Assembly (NCBI GenBank): GCA_037043455.1
Contig: JAWPHD010000141.1
Location: 62,001 to 126,000, forward strand
Direction: 5' to 3'
Source: Cyrtodaria siliqua
Lineage: Eukaryota; Mollusca; Bivalvia; Adapedonta; Hiatellidae
DNA length: 64,000 nt
The notes beneath the pieces are model-generated. The model ran no database searches, was not told the origin of the DNA, and worked only from the letters and a program-made list of their open reading frames with translations. A program made the translations under genes and the position numbers. How positions within the stretch are numbered: position 1 is the first letter of the stretch; each line of letters begins with the position of its first letter. Below are positions 14,101 to 29,100 of the stretch, piece after piece.

Positions 14101-17100
14101 CACCACCAATTAAAATGTACTAATAGGAAATTATAATGCCCTGTAGTATAACATTTTGAATTTCAGTCGATTTACGTAAACATCGGTCATTTTAATAAAC
14201 GATGCTTGAAAATAGCTCGGCTGCAAAAAACGTTGTAACAAATTGGTGTTTAGTAATGTTAGAATATGGTTCAAATATACCCTTGCAAAATTTCTTTACA
14301 AGAAAATGAAAAATAAAAAACATATTTAAAATAAAATATGGCTGAAAGCCCTGAAATTGTTCTTGTCTACATTTATAAGCAATATTGCATAATTCAGATA
14401 ACTGTTTTGTTAATTTAGGTTTTACACAGACTTGGCATTTTTCGTAAAATGTTAAATAAATATATCCATATTCAAAAATGTAAGTCTACATCGAAAAAGA
14501 AGAAAGCGAACATTCTAAAGTAAAATCAATTAAAATATTCAATATTCTAGAACAACTATATATAGAGAGGATAAGTGAATATAGGATTTATTTTATCGAG
14601 AAGTGAGAAAACTTATATTTTCATGAGTGCTTTAGAACGAGTGAAAATATGCGAGTTCCGAGTGAAAATATGCGAGTTCCGTCACTTCAAGATGAATATA
14701 AATCCTATATTCACGACAAACCAGCAAATATTCTATTTATTATATACTCACACCTTGAAACCAATGCAGAAAAAACATAATGCGCCGAAACACTGACGTC
14801 AATAACGTCAACAATGTCATCAGCGGCATTACATCATTTTTCAAAATTTCACATGTGAAATATAAACAATGAAAATATAAGATTTTATTTTAATCATGAA
14901 ATCCACTATTTCACTGGAAATTATATAATAAAATGTAGTACTCTACTGGCTGTATACCAGATATCGTCATTTTTATGTTGATTTTTTAATATATCTAAAT
15001 CAAAACTAGTAATCTCATAAATATTTTTGCCGGTAGAGTAGCTTACCCATTTGCCGTAAATATTCCGTGTTTACATTGTTCCTATTCTCAGAAGCAAGTG
15101 TCATGTGACCGTTACTAAATATAGACTGAATTTGGCCGGTCGTTTGAGCTGAATTTAGTAGTTATCGTCATGTTCAGTTTAATACCGAAAAATCCATGTT
15201 AGGGATGATGAAAACGTGTGTAGTTCTTAATTGAAACATAAATATACCATTGCATATGAATACACAAAAAAAAATATCAAGAAAAAAATATATCTACAAT
15301 TTAAATTTTTTTTTCAACTGTAGGTATCGGATGTAATTCACTTCACTTCGACGATCATAATTTAAAGGGAAATAACTGTTCGCAAATTTAAATTGATTGA
15401 CGTGAACTAGTTGTTTTCGTTTATCACATACTTTTAGTATTTTGTGCATGTCAAATTGATTCAATGGTTCGACGTAAAAGGTCAGCTATTTTAAAAGGAA
15501 ATTTTCCTGCACATGCGCGCGTGATTCCCCCGATTGTGTTTCGTTTATAACGGTATTTATATAGCTAAACGAGTTGGTTTGAGAGTGTATGTTGACATTT
15601 CTAAACTATTTTTTCCCCTCCAATCGTCTGAGGATAGTGTGTAGTGATTTGTAAAGAGGGGTCGAAAAATAAGCACAACATCGAGCGTTTTATTGATAAT
15701 GACGAAATGTGGTGAATGACGATAACTGGTACACAACCAGTACAGTTATTTTACAAATTGTTTTGTCTACATTTATAAGCAAAATTGCATAATTCAGTTA
15801 ACTATTTTGTTAATATTCAATATTCTATAACAGTTTTGTATCACTTTAATAATATTTTACAATATCTTTTAGGTTCCAAATGTACAAGTAAGACGGCGGC
15901 ACCTACGCCATGCCCGGTTGGACAATATCAGGATGGTTATGGTATGGAGGCCTGTAAATCCGTAAGTTTTATTTATCTGCTACTGAAAGTTTCTCTTTTT
16001 TTCAGTCAAAATTCTTGCAAGCTTTGGCATAAAAAATGTAAAAATAACACATTGAAAAGCTCATCTGCTCAACTGATTTGTTTATTCTGGTAAGAAAAGC
16101 GCACTTTCCGGATAGGATTGACTGTCGTGTTTCCTCTAGTAGCAATTATTACTGGCTGTTACATGTGTCATTTTTCTGACAAAGACTTCAAAATCAACCT
16201 GAAGTAAAAACAAACACATGTCTGGATTCAAGGGTAAATTGTATAATATTTTTATAAGGAAAGACATATTATTTTAATAAATGAAATGTTTTTTTCCTCT
16301 CAATGTATCATATAAGGTTATATTGGGACAGCAACCACAGTGGTAGATGAGTTTCCCATCAGACACGCCTCCTGTAGGGGGTAGATGAGTTTCCCATCAG
16401 ACACGCCTCCTCTAGTTGGTAGATGAGTTTCCCAACAGACATGCCTCCAGTAGGTGGTAGATGAGTTTCCCATCAGACATGCCTCCTCTAGGTGGTAGAT
16501 GAGTTTTCCATCAGACACACCTCCTCTAGGTGGTAGGTGAATTTCCCATCAGACACGCCTCCTCTAGGTGGTAGATGAGTTTCCCATCAGACACGCCTCC
16601 TCTAGGTGGTAGATGAGTTTCCCATCAGACACGCCTCCTCTAGGTGCTAGATGAGATTCCCATCAGACACGCCTCCTCTAGGGGGTAAATGAGTTTCCCA
16701 TCAGACATGCCTCCTCTAGGTGGTAGATGAGTTTCCCATCAGACACGCCTCCTCTAGGTGCTAGATGCGTTTCCAATCAAACATGCCTCCTCTAGGTGGT
16801 AGATGAGTATCCCATCAAACACGCCTCCTCTAGGTGCTAGATGCGTTTCCCATCAGACATGCCTCCTCTAGGTGGTAGATGAGTTTCCCATCAAACACGC
16901 CTCCTCTAGGTGCTAGATGCGTTTCCCATCAGACATGCCTCCTCTAGAGGGTAGATGAGTTTCCCATCAGACACGCCTCCTCTAGGGGGTAGATGAGTTT
17001 CCCATCAGACACGCCTCCTGTAGGGGGTAGATGAGTTTCCCATCAGACATGCCTCCTCTAGGTGGTAGATGAGTTTCCCATCAGACACGCCTCCTCTAGG

Positions 17101-20100
17101 TGGTAGATGCGTTTCCCATCAGACATGCCTCCTCTAGGGGGTAGATGAGTTTCCCATCAGACACGCCGCCTCTAGGTGGTAGATGAGTTTCCCATCAGAC
17201 ACGCCTCCTCTAGGTGGTAGATGCGTTTCCCATCAGACACGCCTCCTCTAGGGGGTAGATGAGTTTCCTATCAGACACGCCTCCTATAGGGGGTAGATGA
17301 GTTTCCCATCAGACACGCCTCCTGTAGGGGGTAGATGAGTTTCCCATCAGACATGCCTCCTCTAGGTGGTAGATGAGTTTTCCATCAGACACGCCTCCTC
17401 TAGTGGGTAGATGAGTTTCCCATCAGACACGCCTCCTCTAGGGGGTAGATGAGTTTCCCATCAGACACGCCTCCTCTAGGTGGAAGATGAGTTTCCCATC
17501 AGATACACCCCCTCTAGGGGGTAGATGAGTTTTCCATCAGACACGCCACCTGTAGGGAGCGAACACAAGCAGGACAGAGGTCTGCAGCTCTAAAACCTAA
17601 GGCCATTTTCACTGAGCTATCGAGGCTGCTCACATATTATTTTAATGGATTTATTTTTAGTGTGCATCTGGCTACTACTCTGATTCTACTAGCGCTGTGA
17701 CGTGTACAATTTGTCCGGCATTCCATCAGTGTTCTAACCCTGCAGTGTCTCCAGTGGCTTGTCCCGGAACTGACGTAAGTACCTTAAGAATTTTAAACAA
17801 AAGCATTTTAAATAAATAAAAAACTTCTTAAAAAAAATTGTATACTTCATATGTTATTGATATGACTGTCTAGTGTAATCAGTTGTTGTTTAAATTATTT
17901 TTAAATCATTATTCGTCCTCTATGAATATGATCTCATAAGCAAAATGTTTGTGTACATTTTATCACAGTGAGAAGTCATGCTTGTATATAATTGTATTAG
18001 ATTAAAACTACAAGCAAAAAGTCATTTTTGTCTTCAATTTTATCCCAAGCATATAATTTTATCACAAGTTAAAAGTATGCACAGATATATATAGTTAGTC
18101 TATTAAACTCTGTTTGCAGTTTGTAGTGAACACTGGAATTGCCTAATGGAATTTTTTTAATGTAGATACATTTTAAAATTTTAATTCATATAGTTCTACA
18201 TATAGTTAAAACACTTTCTGTGTATGGAGATGTGCTAATAACGACCACCCTAAATACCATTGAGTCTACGGTGTAACTTACACATGTGAGATTTAGATCT
18301 GACCTATATTGACTTCTACATCCTTTGTGTATTTCAGTACTCACCGGTGGGAAGCACGGCATGTACCTCGTGCCCAGCTGGCAGCACGTGCGCTGGCACA
18401 ACTGTGACGGCCTGCACCGTAAGGATTTGTCTTTGTTTTAATAACATTGTCAAGAATGGTCATTACTGTATATTTATGTTTTTTGACATTAAAGTGATTA
18501 AGTTTATAAGTTTGCAATAATGAAAAGGATGATAGCATTTACATGCTCTTGATGTGGGAGGAAACCTCAGGTTATAAAGTTGTCCAAGTAGGCAACATTA
18601 CCATTTAGACCTACTTTATATACTTTATTCAGCATTTAACAATTGACAGTTTTTATTTCTATATCTTAGCATAAACATTTTAACATCTCTTTATAAATTA
18701 CTCCTTAAATAAACAAAATGGTATTATAACGAAGAAAAATACATATACAAGCTAAAAAAGGAACTTAATATGCAATTGAATCAGCTGACTTGCTCCATGC
18801 GTAATTGTCATTTTATATCACTACAACGCATCATTTTGTACAAAGTGTTTGCCTTGTCCTCCCGTAATCTTAAACATAGATTTATCCATGGTATGACATG
18901 TTTGCCTAGTCTCCCCATTATCTTAAATGTAGATTTATCCATGGTATGACATATTTGCCTAGTGCCCCCATAATCTTAAACATAGCTTTAGCCATGGTAT
19001 GACATGTTTGCCTAGTCACCCCATAATTTTAAGCATAGCTTTGGCCATGGTATGACATGTTTGCCTTGTCACCCCGTAATCTTAAATATAGCTTAATCCA
19101 TGGTATGACATGTTTGTCTAGTCCAGAGCCCCAGATAAGATGCGTATCCGTGTAAAATACCCCTGAAAATATAAAAAACTTGCATGATTCATAATTTTCA
19201 CGCCTACCAAATACCCACTGACAATTTGATTTACGCATAAGGTCAAAATATGACGCGTATCGGCCTTTATTATTAAAGTTTCGAATGTTTACATCAGAGA
19301 TCCACTGGTTACGATATTTTGTTAAATTCTGGATATGTACACTGGTGATTTGCAGCAAATCAGCGTGCTGGTCAAAAGAAACGGAAACTCTGCAATTAGT
19401 ATCGGTAACGCGCTTGCTTTAACATGATCTTACAATTAAGCAAGAGCTTAGCGACGCTGATAACAAGAGTTGTCATTCTTGTCAAAAATGTTGGCAAAAC
19501 AGAAAGGAAAAAAAGGATTTTTTTTCAACCACTAATCACTAAAAGTGAATATCGAAAAATACGTAAGACAAGTATTAATTGATTTAGTTGATAGTGTATT
19601 AGTGTATGCGCGAAGAAAAATCATGACGGTCACTTTAACCATGGTATAAAGTATTTGCCTTGGCCTTTCCTAATCTTAAACATAGCTTTAGTCGTGGTAT
19701 GAAGTATGTGCCTTGGCCCTGCCTAATCTGAGTCATAGAAATTATATGATGCATTGATTTCTTGAATATTACATTTGCTTCTAGTGTTTACAACTTTATT
19801 GTCAAATATTTTTATATACATAATATAACTAATAATTTTCAGCTTTTTATAGCGTTATAGATTTTCAATCACATATTATCTTAGTAATTAAACACATATT
19901 TTTTGTAGGCCGGAACTTATGTGGATGCTAATGTGTGTGTTACTTGCCCTGCTGGATATTCCTGTGCCGACCCAGCGGTTGGCAAGGTGGCATGCGCAGA
20001 TGGTAAATACCAGGTTAACACAGGTCAGACATCTTGTAATGACTGCCCAATGGGTCAGGAATGCCCTACAAAAAATGGGTCTGCCTCAGACTGTGTTGCA

Positions 20101-23100
20101 GGATATTTCAGTGGACTGGGTGTCAGCACATGCTCTGTAAGTATGCCAGTGTGGGAAAACCAGTCATTATTTTATTGTAATTTTGCAGAGAGCAAGTTTT
20201 GGTAAAATGAATAAAAAATAAAACAAAATCTGGTTCATTGTATGGGGGTATTAAAAGCATTTTAATTTGTTTAAATTCATAAAACAAATGTGTCATAAAA
20301 TTTGTTCCCCACTAACTAATACCAAACCCGACTGGCCTAGAAAACGACAGGCCCGTAGCCAGCCATAACCCAGACAAATCCCATATGTTGGTGTCTGGTG
20401 GCATTCACCTCCTATTCCAATCAGTATGTTTTGATTTCATGCATTTTGTTGCATTCCCTGGACAGTGTTTTCTGTTAAAATCTCGACTTATTTTACCAAC
20501 GATTGATCATGTACTGATATTGAATTGTTTTTATGTAAAGTAAGTACATTACCAAAATTAAACCGAGACAACTGCCTAAGTGTGCCTCAGCGTAGCTACG
20601 GGACTGAATGTTGTACCTGTACCACGTGACTGAATGTTGTACCTGTACCACGTGACTGAATGTTGTACCTGTACCACGGGACTGAATGTTGTACCTGTAC
20701 CACGTGACTGAATGTTGTACCTGTACCACGTGACTGAATGTTGTACCAGTACCACGGGACTGAATGTTGTACCTGTACCACGGGACAGAATGTTGTACCT
20801 GTACCACGGGACTGAATGTTGTACCTGTACCACGTGACTGAATGTTGTACCTGTACCACGTGACTGAATGTTGTACCTGTACCAGGTGACTGAATGTTGT
20901 ACCTGTACCACGGGACTGAATGTTGTACCTGTACCAGGTCTCATAATTATTTCATTAATTTACTTTAATATATAATTATAGTCTGTAACCTTAATAGTTA
21001 TCATTTTCAAAGATTAGTATTTAGATAAAATGCTTCTGTCATAAGGTTATATCCGACAGGACTGAAGTTTTATTTTGTCTCATAATGTTCTTGAAATCAT
21101 TCTTGTCTTTGTCTTTATTGATTACCATATAGTCCTGTTCTTCCAGACTTTGTTTTCTCTTATACATTCACTTATATTTGCTTGTGTTAATTTACAAATT
21201 CTTTCATTTATTCCTATCTCCCCAGCAATGTTCGGAGGGTTACTACAGTGCTGCTGGCGCCTCCAGCTGTAGCGCGTGTCCTGCTGGCCAGTACTGCTTC
21301 GATGGTTCCCTGTATGTTACACCCACCAACTGTGCCGCGGGCACATACAGTCCCCTTGGACAATCCACGTGTACCAGCTGTGCTCAAGGTGTGTAGACTG
21401 TCATTGGCTTTGTTGTTTATTGCAGGATTGTTTATTTGATCCCTTAACAGAGATGCTACAGACTTAGTTTCATACAGAAGTGTATAATATTACTGCAAAC
21501 AAAATTCTTGCCTCCCACTGCTGTGTGTTTCAATCCCACTGGGAGCTCGACTTGTAAGTGAGAAAGTGTCGATTTTTACATATGGCTGGAGGTATACAGT
21601 ACTGGATGACATGATAATTAGTACAAAAATGACATATGGCTGGAGGTATACAGTAATGGATGACATGATAATTAGTACAAAAATGCAATTTAGTTATATG
21701 TAAACATTTATTCTTGTATTCCTGAAACTTTAAGACAACTCTCATATGCCAGTGTAGTCTGTTTTAACAATTATCAAATACGTTTTGAATGGGGTATTTT
21801 TCTGCTTCAGGTACTTACGGTGCTGCATGGGCATCTTCATGTTCTCTGTGTCAGGCTGGGTACCAGTGTACCATACATGTGATACTTTCAGGACCTCAAT
21901 CTGGGAGTTTAGTGATTTTTTTAAGGGAGATTCATGCAAAAATCTGGGAGTTTTTTTCGCGGGATTTTTTTAGCGCGCGGGCAGTATTTTTTAACCAAAT
22001 TCCATAAACAAATACCTGAAAATACACTTTTAAACAAGTTTCTTCATTGATGTCATGGGAGCCGGATATTATAAACAAGAAATGACAAAAAAAAACAAAA
22101 AACAATATTATTAATTCCTTTTTTAATTTAATATTTCAATTTTTAATTTGGTCTAAGAAAAAGTACAAACATGGAACAAAAGCAAACAACACCCTTCTTT
22201 CTTTTTTTTCAAGTAAAAACTTAAATCAAACATAAAAACATCGAACAAAAGCAACGTTCGTAAATCACGGAACTTTATTTGAAGTAAAATCTTCATAAAA
22301 TTCATTAATTGTTTTAATTAAATCAAACATTCTCACCAAATTCATGCCGACAAAGTCTACTTTCGTTTTCGCTATCCGATAATTACTGCGTCAAACATTC
22401 ATTTTCCACTTCTGAATAAATGACACCAGCAATTTGTTTTAAGTCGTATCGAACCTGTTTAATTACAGACATCATTAAATACTTCATAAGTGTGCTGCTA
22501 ATCCTTTTAAGATCAATTAAGCCAATAAACTGTAAATAACACTTTTCCCCCCCTGGCCATCGATCCATCCAGATCAAATACAGGTAAACAACGTGTCACG
22601 TGATCGACTCGTTAGACAATAGAATAGAATATAATAGTGCTTACTAAGACCGATGATTTTCGAAAAATCCATTTTAGCAATTTTACGGGAGTTTTTCGTG
22701 CAATTCCGTGGGGCCGGGAGGAGGGTTAGAATTCCTTGTGATTTTATCTCACGCCGTGAGGTATCACATGTATGAGTGTACTGATCAAACTACTTTTATT
22801 CTGTTTCAGGTACTTACTGTGCTGCAGGGGCATCTTTATGTTCTCTGTGTCAGGCCGGGTACCACTGTACTGATCCAACTACTTTTATTCTGTTTCAGGT
22901 ACTTACGGTGCTTCAGGGGCATCTTCATGTTCTCTGTGTCAGGCCGGGTACCAGTGTACTGATCCAACTACTTTCATTCTGTTTCAGGTACTTCCAGTGC
23001 TACAGGGGCATCTTCATGTTCTCTGTGTCCGGCTGGGTACCAGTGTACCAGTCCAACTACTCCTGTGGCTTGTTCTAGTGGATTCTACAGTCTTGAAGGA

Positions 23101-26100
23101 ACAGTAAGTCTGTGAATCCTTCCATTGATTTTATTTTGGTGATAACTACTCCTCCAACTTACTTCCTGTAAAATCCAAGATGGCTGCTTAAGCTACAAAT
23201 AGACGTAAACATTAAGGCTATAACTGTAAGAGATATTAATGAAGAAACATAAAGATATGTTTTTTACCATGGTTACGCCCAGGAAGGTCATCTCGATATT
23301 ATGGTCTTATGACAAAGATTGGGTTATGGAATAACTACTATATCTTTATTATACTAAATAATCATGTGTCTGCATACCGTATATGCAATAAATACATTTG
23401 AACTCCATTCCCAGACCGTTTCAGGTTCACAGTGCCCCACGCGTTAATACTTAATTACTTATAAAACTCTCTATAAGCATCTGAAGCATATGAACGTTAA
23501 CATTTTCCAACTCTCTTCCACAGATTATAGCGTGTACACAGTGCCTCGTGTGCCAGTAATTAATTACTTCAATGCACACACTGTTATTGTATGCATTGAT
23601 CAAAGGAACTACAAGACTAGTGTTTTATTTAAAACATATTTCTATTCTATTTACAGACTGTACATATACACAGTGCATCATGTGTCATTAATTAATTATT
23701 TTAATGCACACACGATTATTATATGCATTGATTAACGCAGCTACAAGTGTTCTATGTAAAACGTATTTCTGTTCCATTTACAGAATATAGCGTGTACACA
23801 GTGCCCCGCAGGTTACTCCTGTGCATCAGCGTCATCTGCCCCGGTAGTTTGTGTATCAGGAAAGTATTCTACCGTCGGTTCAATAAGCTGCACTGACTGT
23901 CCCACCGGTCAGTCATGTATAGATTCAGGCGCATCCCCGGACAATTGTGGCACCGGATATTACAGCCCAGTGGTAAGTTTGTTTCTGTGAAAATTGAATT
24001 TGTAGACAAAAGGAAGTTGTGCACCAAGGATAAATGAATTTTTAAGGTGAAGTCAAATGAAAATAATTTGTGGCATTTCAGCACATTTATGGCACGTTTT
24101 AATTTTAATTGTGCTTTCAATCATTTTCATGGCGGATTAATTTTCCTGGATTTGATGGTTGAATCAAACCACAAATTAAGATTTTATTAAAAAATGTATT
24201 TTAGTTAAAGTCACAACATGTCTATTTTCAACTTTAACAGAAATAATAAAGGCCTAGTGTCGAGTATTACTGTCAAATTTGCATTAAATCGCCCATTGTT
24301 TCCAGGGGTAATTGAAACAACTACCGTATTTTACCTTGTATAGTACGCAGTTTTTTTACTTCTTTTATGGTTTCCGAAAGTGGGGTGCGTACAATACAAG
24401 GAAACAATACAAAAAAGTTTTTCTTGCATTTTATATGCAGAAAATCGATGTCAGAATGGAGAAAAAACGCCGATGAAAACATCGGGGACGAACAGACAGA
24501 CGTTTGTGAATGCCGATAATACTTTATTTTTCGTGACTTACTCGCTTTATACAAGCAATTTATTGACTTAATTCTACTTAGAAATGAATAAAGTTTATTA
24601 TAAAGCTTTTTTTTATATAAATGTTTGCATATTTGTTGTAGAATTTCAATAAATGAGTGAACGAAATTCGGCCCTTGTTTTGTTATTTATATCAGCTGAC
24701 TTGATATCACGTGATTTCCATGAATTAGACTGGTGGTAGTAGTAGTATTGTACAATTCTATTCTCATATGTTAAATGCACCAGAGGACACTTGCAGACGA
24801 CAGTTAAAAGCGATGATAATACTTGCATAGTTGTTGCAGAATTTCAATAAAGGATGATCATGTTTTCCCTTTGTTTTGCTGTTATCCGCTTAATTGTTTA
24901 TAAATTTCACAAGTTTTGCAAACTTAGAAATAGCTGCAGTATAGACACACTTTAAACACGGGTAGAGTGGGTTATTCTATTTCTATAATCCTCTGAAGTT
25001 GACGCAAGTAGAGACTATTTCTGAGGATGCACTTTGACACGTCGTGTGACCATTACCAGATTTTTCCAGTGTGTACAGGTAACTGATCACGCGTTACACT
25101 TGTGATAAGCACTGGTTCCCGTGAATACACAATGATAGTATAATCGGCGTAATGGATTGCGGTAACCAACGACTTTGTTGTATTTGTTTTAGTAGATGTA
25201 ATTATCGGATTACGGACAATTATCTGCGGCATTATAATCGGCTCTTTGATGAGTTGATGAGATGATACAAGATAGGTACTCCCCTGAAGATTGGCAATTA
25301 ATAATTGAAGTAATTATATTGTTCCGGTGTTGTTTTCTTTTGTACGCTAATTTTTGCGATCTGCAGATAGTTGTTGTACCGTATTATTCTGCTTTAATTA
25401 TCGTGATGCAATTAGACATTTTTTTAATTTTTTTTTTAACCTTTTATTTTCGTCGAATGGTTCATCTAGGAAAACTAATATTTTGATTCGTATTATACAT
25501 GGAAACAACTTTTTTACCCCAGTTCTGACCTCTGAAAAGTGGGGTGCGTGATATACATGGGTGCCTACTATACAAGGTAAAATATGGTAAATTGAAACTT
25601 ACCTGTCAGTTAAAAATTATGTGACCTTTTTTGCCTATGTTTACTGTAATACTGTTTGAAACCAAGGTACTCCTAATAATGCTTCCCTTTTCATGTAATT
25701 ATTAATTTATGTAAAAATAACAAAAAAACAAACAGTTTTAATTCATATTTTATTGGCAGTTTAAATGTATTTTTTTCTTCACATCTCTATTAAGGATGAA
25801 TATGAGGCATTTTATATAAGGGACCATTTACACTAAATTCTTAACCCTTATAATGGACACTTGTCATAAACAATCACATTTTTATGAAAAGAATGTTTAT
25901 ATTATCATTGGTTGCCAGTGTCAGACATGATTAACTGTCTTTTCCAGGGAGTAGCACAGTGCGTACAGTGTCCCGCCGGCTCTGAGTGTACAACTGACCC
26001 CGACAATCCCACAGCTTGTGTCTCCGGTAAATACAGCCTTCTGGGAGAGATGACTTGTACAGCATGTCCGTCAGGCTCCATGTGTCCCTTCGTCTTCCAG

Positions 26101-29100
26101 AGCCCCATCAAATGTTCCTCGGGGAAGCACACTGTTGGTGCTACTGATGCCACGACTTGTACCGACTGTACCGCAGGAAACGAATGTTCAGATCCTGCGT
26201 AAGTAGTTTGTCTCCATTATCCTAACACCTCAAACTAGCGAAGACTAAAATATGATAGACAGCGTCCTTTAATATTTTGCAGACGTGACATTTCACATTA
26301 ACTTAGCATTTTTAATATAAAATATGATGCATTGGTTACTTTGAAACATATTCATACAATAACTAACTTACAAGGGGAAAACAGATGGTGGACTACACAT
26401 AAGCAGAGGCCTTTATGGGTTGCTGGATTGACTGATGTTAATTGATATGATTGACAATATTGTCACTGCATTTCTAAATAAATTTCACAATACTCATTAT
26501 TTAATGGAAGTTAGGCCACAAAAAATTAATTACCTGGTTCTCAGGCCACTTTTTCTGAGAAGAGATGCGGGCTGGCGCATTTTTTTTTACAATTTTACAG
26601 TGGTCAACAGACACGCAGGTGATTTTTTTTTATCCAAACTTTTAATTCCAATACATGTATTGATGCAAAATATCTTGAAATACATGTGCAATAACCAGTT
26701 GGATCAGCTCATCTCTATTGTCGATCATTACCTTATCATTTCTTCCCGACTTATGCTTCTTTCAATCACAATAAGTCCGTATATTTGTATTAGATCACGC
26801 ATGACTTCAATCGATTCGTTGACACCGCCATTAGTGCATGTTGTGAGACTTTGTCGATTACACGCTTGAATAAATCGCCCGTTCTGTAGCACCTACTAGT
26901 TCCAAGCGTCTCAAGCGTCTGACTCTCCTAGATTGGTACCCGTACGACTGCAACACTCACAAGCTAGCGAGCAGAGCGGCAGATAGTCGGCTGCGCACCA
27001 ATCTACCCACAAGGGGATTCCCCTGAGGTAGTTGCATGTAAAAACCGGAACTAATTTGGATGCGGAACTTTTTTTTCGAAATTTCGGTAGTGCTTTCCAA
27101 TTTTTATTTTATTACTTTTGAGATAAAATCGGCAATGCGGTACCAAAAAAAGACATGCGGGCGGGCCTGAGAACCAGGTAATTAATTTTTTATGGCCTTA
27201 ATAATGTAAAAATAAATCTGAGCTTTCTAGGAACTTTATAAATTGAAAAGGTAAATGAAATATATGAACTGCCTACTTTTATATGAAAAACCTTGTACTA
27301 AGATATTTGAAAGATAAGGGAATATAACATTCAATGTTTAATTCAGTGTGGCGCCAGTAGCTTGCACGACAGGCTACTATTCCCTCGCCAAGGCCACCTC
27401 GTGCACCAGATGTCCGGCTGGTTACTATTGTGCCACAACCAGCGCATCACCAGTAGCATGTGCAACAGGCACTTCATCGACAGGGGGCGCTACAAGCTGC
27501 ACACCTTGTCCTGCGGGATCTTCCTGCACTCCAACAGGGGCCGTCAGTCAGTGTCGTACAGGTAAGAAATATCATTATATAAACTTGATACTGATATAGT
27601 CAACAAGTTGGAAGATTTTGAAGGTCAGAGATACAGATATGCTTGCTACCAGTAGACTAATACTGTATGCCGGGTTCCTGCTTACTGTAAAATAAATTGG
27701 AAACCAAGGGAAGTTTGCTGGACTAGGAGACAGAGAGACTTCAGACAAATTACCAGTTATATTATTAGGAAAACGAAACAAAATAACAAATAGATCTGTC
27801 ACAAATTATCTCTCAATTTAGCAAATATTTTCATTCTATTTGATGTCCATATAAAAATAAAGACGCTTTTTTGGTGAATAAATGATTTATATTTTTGTTA
27901 TTTTTGTGTTTCCTTTTAAGAAAACTCAACATCATATAAGAAACATTATGATGAAATACGCAGTAACATGTCAGTTATTTAAAGAATATTAATATGAGGA
28001 AAACTAAAGAGCAACTTTTAATTTTAGCCGTATTTTTGAGAAAAAAAACGGCTTATACATTTGGCGTAAATCGGGCGGGCAGCGATGGGCGGCCAGGGCG
28101 TCCACATTTTGTGTTCTCTATATATCGCAGCATTACCATGTCTGATCTTCATCAAACTTTAACAGCATCTTCCTCTCATCAAGCACTGACCATACCCTGA
28201 AAACTAGGTCACTATGTATGACCTACTTTGTCCAAAATATGCGTTACATTAACCTTTTTGTTTAAGTTTGGTGTAGGGGTTGGGGGTGGGGGGGGATTAA
28301 GTTTTGTGTTATTACTCAGCATTACCATGTCTGATCTTTATAAAATTCTAACAGCACCTTCCTCTCATCAAGCACTGACCATACCCTGAAAACTAGGTCA
28401 CTATACTTTCTCCAAAATATGCGTTATGTTGACCTTCTTGTTTAAGTTTGGGCAGCAGGGAATTAAGTTATGTTATATCGCAGCATTACCATGTCCGATC
28501 TTCATCAAAATCTAACATCACTTTCCTCTTATCAAGCACTGACCATACCCTGAAAACTAGATCACTATGACCTACTTTCTCCATAATATGCATTACTTTA
28601 ACCTTTTTGTTTAAGTTTTGCAGGGGAAATTAACTTTTTTGTTATATCTCGGCATCATCGTGTCCGATCTTCATCATATTTTAACAGCACCTTCCTCTCA
28701 TCAAGCACTGACCATACCCTGAAAACTAGGTTACTGTGACTTACTTTCTTCAGAATAAATTACATTATGGGCATCAGCATTTTTTTTTATATCTCAGCAT
28801 TGCCATGTGCAATTATTATAAAACTTGGACAGTAAGTTGCTGACATGTACCAAACATCATGTGCCGAAAATGAAAACTAGGTTTTCAACATTAAAGCATC
28901 CTCCCACAACCCAAAAAAACAATCTATGTAGAACAGCTCTATTAAATAGTTTCACTAAACACACAGGCACTCATCTTTCACATTTTGGAAAACCCTGCTT
29001 TAACGCCAGCAGGCATTTCACTCTTGTTTCAGTATAAATAGCTGATGTTTTTTTTACTTCAGGTTTTTACTCAGCAAATGGAACTGGAACATGCACCCGC

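Noticed and set aside
19029..19358. 109-codon minus-strand frame
   Set aside because: It spans a junction between a 62-bp array and an insertion; there is no domain and no neighbouring exon.
20493..20944. 87-122-codon minus-strand frames
   Set aside because: They are artefacts of the 26-bp array, with all three frames open.
21389..21810. A missing exon between exons 9 and 10, suspected from an apparently short module
   Set aside because: The joined sequence CTSCAQG-TSSATGASSC fits the same spacing as CKSCASGYYSDST in exons 5-6, so no residues need be missing.
26435..26869. 144-codon + strand frame as a gene
   Set aside because: It crosses the left end of an inverted-repeat element, has no recognised domain and no splice or codon support.
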